A DNA stretch of 64,000 nucleotides from Promethearchaeota archaeon (GCA_019058245.1 JAHPZJ010000006.1:96457-160456), one strand, 5' to 3'. Shown: positions 34,624 through 42,866, numbered from the stretch's first letter. A program made the numbers and translations. The notes: generated by a model not told the origin, from the letters alone.

Positions 34624-37600
34624 TTATTTTTTATTATTTGTGGATTTATTAGAAGATACAATCAAAAATTTAGCTTGTTCCAACCCTAAATTATTTATCC
34701 TATAAATTCGTGAAGTAGCGCCATTTATTAGCTTACCTATTCTGGTTTTTTCTGATTCTTTATATAATTCTATAAGACCTTTTTTGATTAATTTATGAAG
34801 ATATTTATTAACAGCACTAACAGATAAATCTAGATATGAAACTAATTCATTTGATGTGAATTGATTGCTATTTTTTAGTTTAGTTATTTCATAAATTGCT
34901 TTAATATACTTTTTCCATCCTTCTCCATAACTAATTTGTTTTTTAAGAGGATTTCCTATTATTTCATCTTTAAATTTAAAATTTTTAATATTATCAATTA
35001 TGTTTTTATAACCTGATTTTACTTTTTTTTTATAATTTTCATATTTCTTTTCAAAAATTTCATCAATATGTTTAATGAATCTGAAATGAGTGATTATTTT
35101 GTGACAATTAGAACAAAGAGCAATACAATCCTCTTCTCTTAACATTTTCCTTATTTTTTGTATATCATATTTTTTAATATCTGTCCATTTAGATTTTTGT
35201 TCATCTGTATTTTCATTTCTATGATGGAAATCGAAGCTAGGCAAGTTGTTTCTAACGGTAATTTCACCACACCCTATGCATTTTCCATTATACATTTCCT
35301 CAATAATATATCTTTTTTTAAGCCATCTCTTAATCTGTGTCTTAAAACTGCTAATCTTTGATGATGATTTCTTTTTTAAATCTGGAAAAGTCTTCAAATA
35401 ATTATTTATAATCTTATCAATTTCGATAGGTGTGTTCTTAAAAATATCATTTTTTAGAATAAGATTCTCAAATTTTTTAAATACTAATGCTTGTTTTTTT
35501 GAATGACAATTAGCACATAATAATGTAAGGTTTTCCCTTTTTATTATTTCAACAATATGATTTAAATTCATGTTAAATATATCTCCCAGATTTACTTTTT
35601 TAGTAGTTTTATCTTTATGATGAAATTCTAAAGCACTAAGTCTTGAGATATCTGTCATACATTCTTCACATTTAATTTTGGATTTTAAACCTAATAATCT
35701 TAGTATAATTTTAATCTTTTTTTTATAATATCTGATTGCTCCCTCTTCTAATCTACATTTTTTACATCTACTTTCTAGAAGATTGTTCTCTTTTATATTA
35801 AATTCTATATAGTCTTTAATTTTATGACATTGACCACATTCTTTTTTCTTTCCATCATCATATAAAGATTGAAAACTTAATTTATTCATATTAAATTCAT
35901 CACTATGTTCATTCAAATAATCTATTAATTCAGAAATGAAACTTAAGAGAGTTCTTTGAGAAAGCCCTAGAGTGTTATTGTTTTTACTCAATTTGGATAC
36001 AAAATATTTAATATTGAATATATTACCAGCTTTCTTTTGCCTTAGTTTTTCACTATTTAAGTCATAAATTAGCTTTATCAGATCTATTAAATAGAGTTTC
36101 AGTGCTAAAATTTGATTTTTATCAAACAATAATTTATTTAAATAATTTAATTCGTGATTGGGAATTTTTTTTACCCAATTAAGCTTATTTTGTTTACTCT
36201 TTAGACTACTAATCAGAAATTTAACAAAATTTTGGAGTTGTAAAACTCTAAATTCATCCATTTTATTATAGATAGCTAAACTAATTATTAACCTTGATTT
36301 TTTTGGAAATTTCTTTATTTTTTTAATATTTCTAAGTCGTAGAGCCTCAGATATTTCTTTCTTATAATGATTACTTGTAGAGAGAAAATTTTTTAACATA
36401 ACTCTTTTAACTCCTTGGTTATAATCCCAACCCCATTTGATATAATTTTTGGTTGGTTGTTTGAATTCAGCTCCTAATAATAAGACTAAATCTTCAGTAG
36501 GAAGTTTAATTAATAGAGAAATTAATTCCTTCTTGTCATCTTCAGTAAATTCTTCTTTTTGGAGAATTTTATTAATTAGAGGTTTTTCCTTTAATATCAA
36601 TGTTGTATTTTTATATAGATTCTCCTTTAAAAGCTCCTTCCAATTTTGCTTAATATTTTTCTGAGGATTTTTAACTTCTTTAAGATAATTTAGTTTTTGA
36701 GAAAGATGTTTAAGAAATTTATGTTTCTCGGCAATTATTTTATGTTTATACCATCTAATGTTTTCATTATAGAAAGCTCGAAAAGCTCTTAAATTTTTAA
36801 AAATTTTTTTCTGTATACTTGTGGTTTCTTCTAATTTCTCTATCAATATCTTTATTTCTTCAATTTTCTTTCTGGTTAATTCTTTTTTTTCTGATAGATG
36901 AAGAAGTCTCCAATATATCTCTCGACTCTGATGGTATTTTCTGATTATATTAAGTAATTCTTCTTTTATTTCTTTTGAAACTTCAGTTTCATTTGCTTCA
37001 TTAATCCATTGTTTCAAAAAGAGTTCCCATTCTTCTCTAATTTCACTTTTTCTATTGCTATCTGTTTTTATAAGAGTATATTCCTTTTGACTCTCTAACC
37101 ATTCTTTAAATCCCTTAGTTTTTTCTTTATTATAAATGGGTCTTTTCCCTGTTTCCTGACGATATCTTTCTTGTAATTCTAACAGTTCTTTTGAAGCAAA
37201 TTCCCTTTTCTGTTTGTCCTTCAGTTTCTCTTGTTTTTGTACTTCCAATATTTCAGAAGTTTCTAACTCCTCATATTTCTCAGGTCTATTTTTGGAGATA
37301 TGCTGAATTTGTTCAGAAGAATAATCTACTTCAATTTTATGTCTTTTTTCTTTTTTTTCAGCCAGAGTTGAATTATTTTTTAAATTTATTTCTTTAGATT
37401 CTTCAGCTCTACTTTTCTTTTTTGTTTTTTGAGAGATTTCTGTTATTTTATCAGATTTTTTAGATTTCTTTTGAGATTTTCTAAGTTCTATTTGAGAAAA
37501 AATGGGCTCATACTTAGTTTTTATTAAATCTTGGTACTCATGATGTTTGGATTCCTTCAATTCTTTTGGATCAGTAATCGAATCTTTTTCTTTTAAATGA

Positions 37601-38631
37601 TCTGTTTTATATGTTTCTCCCTGATTATGTTTTAATATCTTTTCCGATTCTGGTTCTTGTATAAGCTCTGATTTTTGATCAAATGACTTTTCTGATTTCT
37701 TATCTGATATATTCTCTAAATAATGTTCTGATATAAGCTCGGATTCTTGATCTGGTATTTTTTCTAATTCTTGTTCTGGTTCAATCTCTTGTACTTTATC
37801 TCGATTTTCCTGTTGTTCGTTTAATTGCTCAAGATAATCCTGAAGAGGTATAAATTCCCAGTCTGGTTGACGAGGCACCGGTTCTCCCGTTTCTGGATTA
37901 ATAAGCTCCAATTCTTTTTCTAACTCTTCTTTGGGTTTATCTTCAGATTCATTCAGAAATTCCTGCTCCGGATGATCTAAATGTTCACTCATAGGTTCAA
38001 TATCTGGCGAAAATTCGGGTTCTTGTTCAGAGGCATAATCAGAATTATAGCTCCCTTCCTCCATTAATTCTATAATTTCTGGTGGCTCGGCAGGTTTTTC
38101 TGCTTTCCCTTCTGGAGTAATTAATTCAAACTCATCAATCTCCTCAGGCTTTCCTTGTAGGTTTTGCTCAGAAATATTCTGAGATTCAGAATCTATCACT
38201 CGTTCTAGCTGTTCTTCGGGATTTTCTGAAGGAGATAAGATTGTTTCTGTCCCTTCTCTACTCAAATTAGATTCATAATCATTTTCATTATCAGGGGGAT
38301 CTTTTACTGGTTCAAATTTATCATCTCCCCAATCATAGTCTTCATCAGGATTGTACTCATCTCCCCAATCATAGTCTTCATCAGGATTGTACTCATCTCC
38401 CCAATCATAGTCTTCATCAGGATTGTACTCATCTCCCCAATCATAGTCTTCATCTGGATTATACTCATCTTCCCATTCGTAATCCTCATCAGGATTAAAT
38501 TCCCTTTCCTGAAATTCTTTCTCAGGATCAGTTTCAGGATTAATGTCTGGTTCCCCTTCTTCGTATTCTTCACCAGATTCACTAATAGATAATCTCCTCA
38601 GATTAAAGCTGTAACCATAATTTTTATTCAA
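34624..38631 (-). CDS. Giant acidic-repeat protein with two HNH-like modules and winged helix
   Basis: 1335 residues from TTG 38631, overlapping the upstream ORF by 4 bases. Residues ~20-400 are very acidic and low in complexity, with five 12-residue repeats (NPDEDYDWGDEY type, 46-105). Residues ~400-900 are charged helices. A CxxC zinc pair begins at 932, then an HNH-like module with H1004-H1005 and CANCH at 1039-1043, and a second with H1136-H1137 and CSNCH at 1173-1177. Residues ~1240-1320 form a winged helix (FTSNELVSYLDLSVSAVNKY). The C-terminal part looks like a DNA-binding or DNA-cutting protein and the N-terminal part like a long disordered arm. It may be the recombinase or homing nuclease of the element, or its effector. 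Confidence 0.75.
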   Translation of the reverse strand: MNKNYGYSFNLRRLSISESGEEYEEGEPDINPETDPEKEFQEREFNPDEDYEWEDEYNPDEDYDWGDEYNPDEDYDWGDEYNPDEDYDWGDEYNPDEDYDWGDDKFEPVKDPPDNENDYESNLSREGTETILSPSENPEEQLERVIDSESQNISEQNLQGKPEEIDEFELITPEGKAEKPAEPPEIIELMEEGSYNSDYASEQEPEFSPDIEPMSEHLDHPEQEFLNESEDKPKEELEKELELINPETGEPVPRQPDWEFIPLQDYLEQLNEQQENRDKVQEIEPEQELEKIPDQESELISEHYLENISDKKSEKSFDQKSELIQEPESEKILKHNQGETYKTDHLKEKDSITDPKELKESKHHEYQDLIKTKYEPIFSQIELRKSQKKSKKSDKITEISQKTKKKSRAEESKEINLKNNSTLAEKKEKRHKIEVDYSSEQIQHISKNRPEKYEELETSEILEVQKQEKLKDKQKREFASKELLELQERYRQETGKRPIYNKEKTKGFKEWLESQKEYTLIKTDSNRKSEIREEWELFLKQWINEANETEVSKEIKEELLNIIRKYHQSREIYWRLLHLSEKKELTRKKIEEIKILIEKLEETTSIQKKIFKNLRAFRAFYNENIRWYKHKIIAEKHKFLKHLSQKLNYLKEVKNPQKNIKQNWKELLKENLYKNTTLILKEKPLINKILQKEEFTEDDKKELISLLIKLPTEDLVLLLGAEFKQPTKNYIKWGWDYNQGVKRVMLKNFLSTSNHYKKEISEALRLRNIKKIKKFPKKSRLIISLAIYNKMDEFRVLQLQNFVKFLISSLKSKQNKLNWVKKIPNHELNYLNKLLFDKNQILALKLYLIDLIKLIYDLNSEKLRQKKAGNIFNIKYFVSKLSKNNNTLGLSQRTLLSFISELIDYLNEHSDEFNMNKLSFQSLYDDGKKKECGQCHKIKDYIEFNIKENNLLESRCKKCRLEEGAIRYYKKKIKIILRLLGLKSKIKCEECMTDISRLSALEFHHKDKTTKKVNLGDIFNMNLNHIVEIIKRENLTLLCANCHSKKQALVFKKFENLILKNDIFKNTPIEIDKIINNYLKTFPDLKKKSSSKISSFKTQIKRWLKKRYIIEEMYNGKCIGCGEITVRNNLPSFDFHHRNENTDEQKSKWTDIKKYDIQKIRKMLREEDCIALCSNCHKIITHFRFIKHIDEIFEKKYENYKKKVKSGYKNIIDNIKNFKFKDEIIGNPLKKQISYGEGWKKYIKAIYEITKLKNSNQFTSNELVSYLDLSVSAVNKYLHKLIKKGLIELYKESEKTRIGKLINGATSRIYRINNLGLEQAKFLIVSSNKSTNNKK
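38317..38496 (-). repeat. Five 36-bp in-frame repeats in the giant gene
   Basis: Five 12-codon units encode NPDEDY(D/E)W(G/E)DEY-type peptides. The central units are almost identical at DNA level, so they arose by recent slippage or unequal exchange. They make an acidic, aromatic-spaced segment near the N-terminus. Confidence 0.85.
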
Positions 38632-38825
38632 TCCTTTTCTTTAAGTTTTGATGTTTCCTTGTCTGACTTATCCACTAATAAATTAGTGTCGGAGTTTAAT
38701 GAATTCCCACAAGAACTACTAAAATTATTATAAGTTTTTATAGAATTTTTGCATAAGGGACATACATTCTCAATTCGATTAATAGTGTGATTTGTCAATT
38801 TTTCATATTTGAAATCTAATATCAT
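38628..38825 (-). CDS. Small zinc-ribbon-like ORF coupled to the giant gene
   Basis: 65 residues from ATG 38825. One CPLCKNSI knuckle is followed by a second, degenerate one (SSSCGNSLN), like a short zinc ribbon, then a polar tail (DKSDKETSKLKEKD). Its stop overlaps the TTG start of the giant gene (TTGA), so the two are probably translated in succession; alternatively a frameshift could join them into one protein. Function unknown. Confidence 0.55.
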   Translation of the reverse strand: MILDFKYEKLTNHTINRIENVCPLCKNSIKTYNNFSSSCGNSLNSDTNLLVDKSDKETSKLKEKD

Positions 38826-38888
38826 TCTTTCAAGAATATTTAAATAAAAATTCCTAGATCAATATCGAAGTTTTTCTTTTAAATATAA

Positions 38889-39095
38889 AAAATTAATTCA
38901 AAAGATGAGAAAAGTTTAAATCTTGATTTACTGGAGTTAATACATTTTTATTATAATAATATCTATATATGGTATCTTCTACAGTGGAAAGCCTTTGATT
39001 ATGAAGAAATAAATAGACAACCCACTTCGAACGAAATGCGCGAAGTAAAGAGTTATGCTAAAGAGTTAAGTATAATTTTTAAGCCTGTATCATAA
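38889..39095 (+). pseudogene. Protein-like fragment without start
   Basis: A plus-strand frame open from 38889 to the stop at 39093-39095 reads like real protein in its second half (WKAFDYEEINRQPTSNEM, then REVKSYAKELSIIFKPVS) but has no plausible start or ribosome-binding site. It lies just inside the right end of the putative element. It may be the last piece of a decayed gene; no family recognised. Confidence 0.3.
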
Positions 39096-39150
39096 TATAT
39101 AATTAATCAAAATTAAATTATGAATCTTTTAATCCAATTTTTCAGATGCT

Positions 39151-39324
39151 GAAGCACCCGAATTAATCTCTGAAATTGCTTTAGGAATGCAACACGGTTT
39201 AACAGTTCATGATATCGCAGAAACTATCCATAGTCATCCAACAATATCTGAAATGGTATTGGAAGGTTCTGAATCTGTCGTAGGTAAAGCAATCCATAAG
39301 AAAGGACGTCCTATTCACCATTAA
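39151..39324 (+). pseudogene. Partial 3' end of lpd (original chromosomal end or element copy)
   Basis: 58 codons, including the stop, encode EAPELISEIALGMQHG, the catalytic HSHPTISEM segment and KKGRPIHH, matching the last residues of lipoamide dehydrogenase. A stop lies upstream in frame (39130), so the rest of the gene is missing. The middle 65 bases equal those of the intact lpd; the outer parts differ at many sites but mostly keep the protein sequence. Confidence 0.85.
39196..39260. repeat. Right copy of 65-bp identical core (att-like)
   Basis: Identical to 34472..34536. Left of it the sequence would come from the element, right of it from the original chromosome, if the insertion model is right. 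Confidence 0.6.
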
Positions 39325-39403
39325 TTTAATATGAATATTTTTTCTTTCATATATTATTTTTTTTTCTATAAAGCGGTTTTAATGAAATAAAATGAACCAT
39401 AAG

Positions 39404-39437
39404 TAGGGGGTTCCTATTCATCATCTCCCCTATTTTT
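39404..39437 (+). terminator. Hairpin plus T-run after the lpd remnant
   Basis: TAGGGG (39404-39409) pairs with CCCCTA (39427-39432), followed by a run of T. It lies about 80 bases after the lpd remnant stop and could be the original terminator of lpd. Confidence 0.35.
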
Positions 39438-39645
39438 TGAATACTCTTTTTGATCAATGATTAATATTAAATGACTGATTTCGATATATTTGATCGATAT
39501 TCGTTATTAATATTATGGTAACTTAACATAGATTCCCTTCGATTTTTGATATGTGACTCCTTTCAAGAATTGATTATTACTAATTTATGCTTGAGGCGAT
39601 CATTCTCGCAAAGCTGTTTTATGTTATGCGACGGAGAAAATATCG

Positions 39646-39675
39646 GAAATGATCACGTTTATATATGATCATTTC
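39646..39675. promoter_or_regulatory. 10-bp inverted repeat around a TATA-like element
   Basis: GAAATGATCA and TGATCATTTC form a perfect 10-base inverted repeat with the spacer CGTTTATATA, which looks like a TATA box. It ends 28 bases before the ATG at 39704. A repressor bound here would block TBP, so this is a good operator-promoter candidate. Confidence 0.5.
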
Positions 39676-39703
39676 TATACAATACTTGAGGTGAGTAAGT
39701 AAA

Positions 39704-39970
39704 ATGGATAGTATAAGATCGAAGAAAAAGGCACTCAAGAATTTTGAGAATATAAAGGACGCCGTAAAAGGTTTATATGAGATTTTAGAGCTTTCCCTGA
39801 ATGAACATGATTTTTATTATAAAGCAGGTAAAGATAACATTACAGCAATTTATAAGAATCTCATAGAGTTATTGTTAAATGAATATGGGCTTCGTCAACT
39901 TTTAAAGAAGATCCAGAACTCAGAAGTAGATTTGAACATCGTGCTTAATGAGTATTTAGCAAATGCCTAA
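39704..39970 (+). CDS. Small helical protein of unknown function
   Basis: 88 residues, all helical by composition, with heptad-like leucines (LYEILELSLNEHDFYYK; LIELLLNEYGLRQLLKK) and no cysteines. A strong ribosome-binding site (GAGGTGAG) lies 11 bases before the ATG, and a palindromic promoter candidate lies just upstream, so expression seems real and regulated. It sits between the lpd remnant and the first 87-bp repeat. No family recognised. Confidence 0.65.
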   Translation: MDSIRSKKKALKNFENIKDAVKGLYEILELSLNEHDFYYKAGKDNITAIYKNLIELLLNEYGLRQLLKKIQNSEVDLNIVLNEYLANA

Positions 39971-40035
39971 TAAATTTTTTTTACTGATTTCTTTCTTACT
40001 AAATTTTTGAAAATATCCTAGTTGTATTACTTATA
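39971..40035. other. Short spacer before repeat copy 1
   Basis: AT-rich spacer. The 87-bp repeat follows directly. Confidence 0.4.
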
Positions 40036-40122
40036 TTACTATAATACCAGTTCCCTGACCTCGTCCGTTGAATACTCACCTCACTCATTGTCCTATATAT
40101 TCATGGAGATATCAGGGAACTG
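40036..40122 (+). repeat. 87-bp repeat with terminal inverted repeats, copy 1
   Basis: Identical to 42582..42668 over all 87 bases. The inner element runs from CAGTTCCCTGA to TCAGGGAACTG, an exact 11-base inverted repeat about 50 bases apart, like a miniature inverted-repeat element. Weaker similarity, including a T-rich tail (CCCTTTTTACTTTTT type), continues ~20 bases beyond the right end, so a terminator role is also possible. Confidence 0.85.
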
Positions 40123-40269
40123 ACCCTTTTACTTTTTTTCGGAATAATTAACCTTTAATGAAAAATAATATTAATTTATTTCATAATCCGCTTAATAGAG
40201 GTGTGACATTACATTAAAAAATAAAGAGTCATTACAAAAGATTATCATAAATTTCTTAATCTATAAAAA

Positions 40270-40923
40270 TTGAAATGGCAAAAAATGGGATATAAAATGG
40301 TATTAAATAGAAACTTTAAAAATGTCAAGAAATGGGAAAAATCCTTTAAGAAATTTTTGAAGGAAATGCCAACTAATGCTATATTGTGTTCCTTAATTAC
40401 ATCAGGTTTTGCCTCGATTTCTATAAAAGAACGAGTTGGACAGGAGGTTTTGAAGCGAAATCCAGATAAAAATGACTTGAGTATTATCATCAAATATGTG
40501 GAGTCTTTAAGAGATCAAGCTTGGCAGGAATTCTTGAATCAAAACCCAAATGAAATCGAACTTGGGTGGGTTGTTAAAAACGTGGAATCTCTAAGAGAGC
40601 AAGCTTGGCAGATACTCTTAATGCAAAACCCAACTATTACAAACCTGTGTTTAATTATCCAAAAAGTGGAGCCTTTGAGAAAACAAGCCTGGCAGGTACT
40701 CTTGAAACTAAATCCAAATAATGACGAACTTGGGTGGGTTATTGAAAACATAGAATCTTTGAAAGATCAGGCTGGGCAGAAACTCTTGGAGAAAAATGAG
40801 CAAGATCCAAATCTTCTTGATCTAGCTCTAATCATTCACTATGTGCCAACTTTAAGATATAAAACTTTAAAATTGGCTGATGATCGTGGATTGTTAAATG
40901 AGCTGGAAAATATAATAGGATAG
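40270..40923 (+). CDS. Helical-repeat (HEAT/LRV-like) protein
   Basis: Up to 217 residues. A TATA-like TCTATAAAAA lies immediately before the TTG at 40270, so a leaderless start at ATG 40285 or 40297 is also possible. From about residue 65 it has four or five units of ~33 residues built on 'VESLRDQAWQEFLNQNPNEI', with conserved L, A-W/G-Q, L and NP positions: short helix pairs like HEAT or leucine-rich-variant repeats. Such solenoids bind other proteins. It is the first gene of a block enclosed by the two identical 87-bp repeats. No enzyme domain. Confidence 0.7.
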   Translation: MKWQKMGYKMVLNRNFKNVKKWEKSFKKFLKEMPTNAILCSLITSGFASISIKERVGQEVLKRNPDKNDLSIIIKYVESLRDQAWQEFLNQNPNEIELGWVVKNVESLREQAWQILLMQNPTITNLCLIIQKVEPLRKQAWQVLLKLNPNNDELGWVIENIESLKDQAGQKLLEKNEQDPNLLDLALIIHYVPTLRYKTLKLADDRGLLNELENIIG

Positions 40924-40997
40924 AGGGAGTATATTTTGTTAAATAAATTTAAATAATATTAGAAACTACATAAAAGAAAAAAATTATTAGAAATCAG

Positions 40998-41228
40998 GTG
41001 AACGCTATCACTAAATGTTTTATTTGTAAACAAGAAGTATTTGAAGAAAGTCTTGAAAGAACTTTAATTTGTTTTTGTAACCATACTTTAGGTATAGTAT
41101 GTGATAATTGTCTTGATTTATATGATTGGAAATATTTACCAGAAAATATGAGATGTCCAAAATGCGGGAGGACATTATTTGCATTAAGAGATATAATGTA
41201 CATACACCGTAAGAAGTATGGATTGTGA
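40998..41228 (+). CDS. Small RING-like zinc protein
   Basis: 76 residues from GTG 40998. CFICKQEV, then CFCNH, then CDNCLDLYDW and CPKCGRTL give eight Cys/His ligands in a cross-brace-like spacing similar to RING or zinc-ribbon domains. AGGTG, which overlaps the start, is the only ribosome-binding-like sequence, so the start is not certain. A ubiquitin-ligase role cannot be claimed: no ubiquitin-like, E1 or E2 gene is in the window. It stands between solenoid and leucine-rich-repeat genes and may be a binding partner. Confidence 0.6.
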   Translation: MNAITKCFICKQEVFEESLERTLICFCNHTLGIVCDNCLDLYDWKYLPENMRCPKCGRTLFALRDIMYIHRKKYGL

Positions 41229-41325
41229 ATCTACTTAGTTTCTTGCGTAGTTTCTTTCAAAGTTTAAAAGTTTTCTGAGTCAACAAATATAAATATGATA
41301 AGCTGATATTGATAAGTTAGAGAAA

Positions 41326-42369
41326 ATGGCTCAAAATTTAAATAAAAAAAGAAATGTTAATATAAGAGAAAGATTTTTGAAAGGTGTGGGGTATAACATC
41401 GATTCAACAGTTAGGAGTCTTAGTAATTTCAAGTGGTCCAAAAATGTCAAGTGGTTAGCTTATTCTGGTCCATCCATAAACAAAATCGAGAATCTTGAAA
41501 CTTTAAAAGATTTGGAATATTTGAGATTAAATGGGGGAAGAATCTCAAAAATAGAGAATCTTGATGGTCTTAAAAGTTTGAAGTTTTTGGATTTAAGTGT
41601 AAATAATATCTCTGAGATTGAAGGATTAGAAAATCTCAAGAATTTAGAAATTTTACGATTTGGAAATTCATTTGAGACGAGTGGTGGAAATCCTATAAAA
41701 AAAATTAAAGGGCTTGATAATTTAAGAAATCTAAAAGAATTAAGTTTTATTCAGAATGAAATAACCGATATGAGTGGATTAGAAAATCTAAAAAATTTAG
41801 AGATTTTAGATCTCAGAGCAAATAAAATTACTGAAATTAAAGGGTTCGACAGTCTTAATAATTTAAAAGAGCTTTATCTCGGTACAAATCAGATTATAGA
41901 AATTAGAGGTCTTAATGATCTTAAAAAGTTAGAGATCTTGTGGTTAGGAGGCAATAAAATAACAAAAATAAATGGTCTTGCTAATTTAAGTAATTTGAGG
42001 GAATTATACTTGGATTTTAATAAGATCACAGAAATAACAAATCTTAATTCACTTGAAAAGTTAGAGAGATTGTATTTACATTGCAATAACATTTCAAAAA
42101 TAGAAGGTTTAGAAAATTTAATTAATCTAGAGATTCTGAGTTTAGATGGTAATGAAATTTCAGAGATACAAGGCTTAGACACCATTAAAAATCTAAGACA
42201 ATTGGATTTAAGTCGCAATAAAATTTCCGAAATTAAGGGAATAGAGAATTTAGTGAATTTAGATCAATTAGGACTTCATGATAATCCTATTAAGAGGATT
42301 TCTGGGATTGAATCACTGAAAAGGTTGAAGATCTTTGGAATAAAGAACCTTATGCTAGAACAACAATAA
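41326..42369 (+). CDS. Leucine-rich-repeat protein (SDS22-like)
   Basis: 347 residues, almost entirely about twelve 22-residue LRRs of the LxxLxLxxNxIxxIxGLxxL type (for example LEILDLRANKITEIKG), the SDS22/internalin class. There is no signal peptide or membrane anchor, so it acts in the cytoplasm. A short N-terminal cap (NIRERFLKGVGYNIDSTV) and a short C-terminal end frame the repeats. SDS22 binds protein phosphatase 1 in eukaryotes; no phosphatase is encoded here, so the partner is unknown. It is the last gene of the block between the identical 87-bp repeats. Confidence 0.9.
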   Translation: MAQNLNKKRNVNIRERFLKGVGYNIDSTVRSLSNFKWSKNVKWLAYSGPSINKIENLETLKDLEYLRLNGGRISKIENLDGLKSLKFLDLSVNNISEIEGLENLKNLEILRFGNSFETSGGNPIKKIKGLDNLRNLKELSFIQNEITDMSGLENLKNLEILDLRANKITEIKGFDSLNNLKELYLGTNQIIEIRGLNDLKKLEILWLGGNKITKINGLANLSNLRELYLDFNKITEITNLNSLEKLERLYLHCNNISKIEGLENLINLEILSLDGNEISEIQGLDTIKNLRQLDLSRNKISEIKGIENLVNLDQLGLHDNPIKRISGIESLKRLKIFGIKNLMLEQQ

Positions 42370-42866
42370 AAAGCATTCGATAAAGGAAATTTTAAATAAA
42401 GTATAATAAAGGCTCAATAATTGATTAAAATCGTATTAATTGAAGAGAAGTTAGCAAAATTTTATCACTAAGTTATCCGATTCAATATTGAAGATATTAA
42501 ATAAGCGATCATTCAGTTTAGTATTTGAATCTATTTTTGTAATATTTATTAATTGCATGGTTAGAGAAGATTTGTGTTCTGTTACTATAATACCAGTTCC
42601 CTGACCTCGTCCGTTGAATACTCACCTCACTCATTGTCCTATATATTCATGGAGATATCAGGGAACTGCCCTTTTTACTTTTTCTGAAATATTCTGAGTA
42701 TATTAAAAAATAAAACGTAGGCTTTAATTATAAAATATCAGATTCTATTATTTGAATACTAAATAAGATTATGAAAAAAAGATTTTGCATCTTGTATGAT
42801 TTAATATGAAAATTATTTAAATTTCATATTATTTTAAACTTCATTATAAGCTAAAATGGTGATATT
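42370..42866. other. Intergenic region holding repeat copy 2
   Basis: 497 bases between the LRR gene and a membrane-protein gene. It contains the second identical 87-bp repeat at 42582..42668; the rest is AT-rich with no frame of note. Confidence 0.5.
42582..42668 (+). repeat. 87-bp repeat with terminal inverted repeats, copy 2
   Basis: Identical to copy 1 at 40036..40122 and in the same orientation, so the 2.5 kb between them is bounded by direct copies. Perfect identity in a spacer suggests recent duplication or gene conversion. Confidence 0.85.

Larger units (their letters stand above)
34601..39195. mobile_element. Putative integrated element within the 3' end of lpd
   Basis: About 4.7 kb between the two lpd-derived cores. 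It contains a 1335-residue HNH/winged-helix protein gene, a small overlapping zinc-ribbon ORF, and a non-coding or decayed stretch (38826-39144). No recognisable integrase, transposase or replication gene is present, unless the large protein itself does the job. The insertion leaves lpd intact by supplying a replacement 3' end, a strategy common to elements that use gene ends as attachment sites. The call rests on the duplication pattern, not on a known family. Confidence 0.55.

Noticed and set aside
38304..38582. 36-bp tandem repeats as a CRISPR array, and the antisense or alternate frame over them
   Set aside because: The repeats are contiguous without spacers and keep the reading frame of the giant protein; the 92-residue alternate frame simply mirrors the repeat.
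40036..42668. 87-bp repeats as classical integron attC sites
   Set aside because: Ends are CAGTTCCCTGA/TCAGGGAACTG and do not fit the RYYYAAC/GTTRRRY core sites; no integron integrase is seen.
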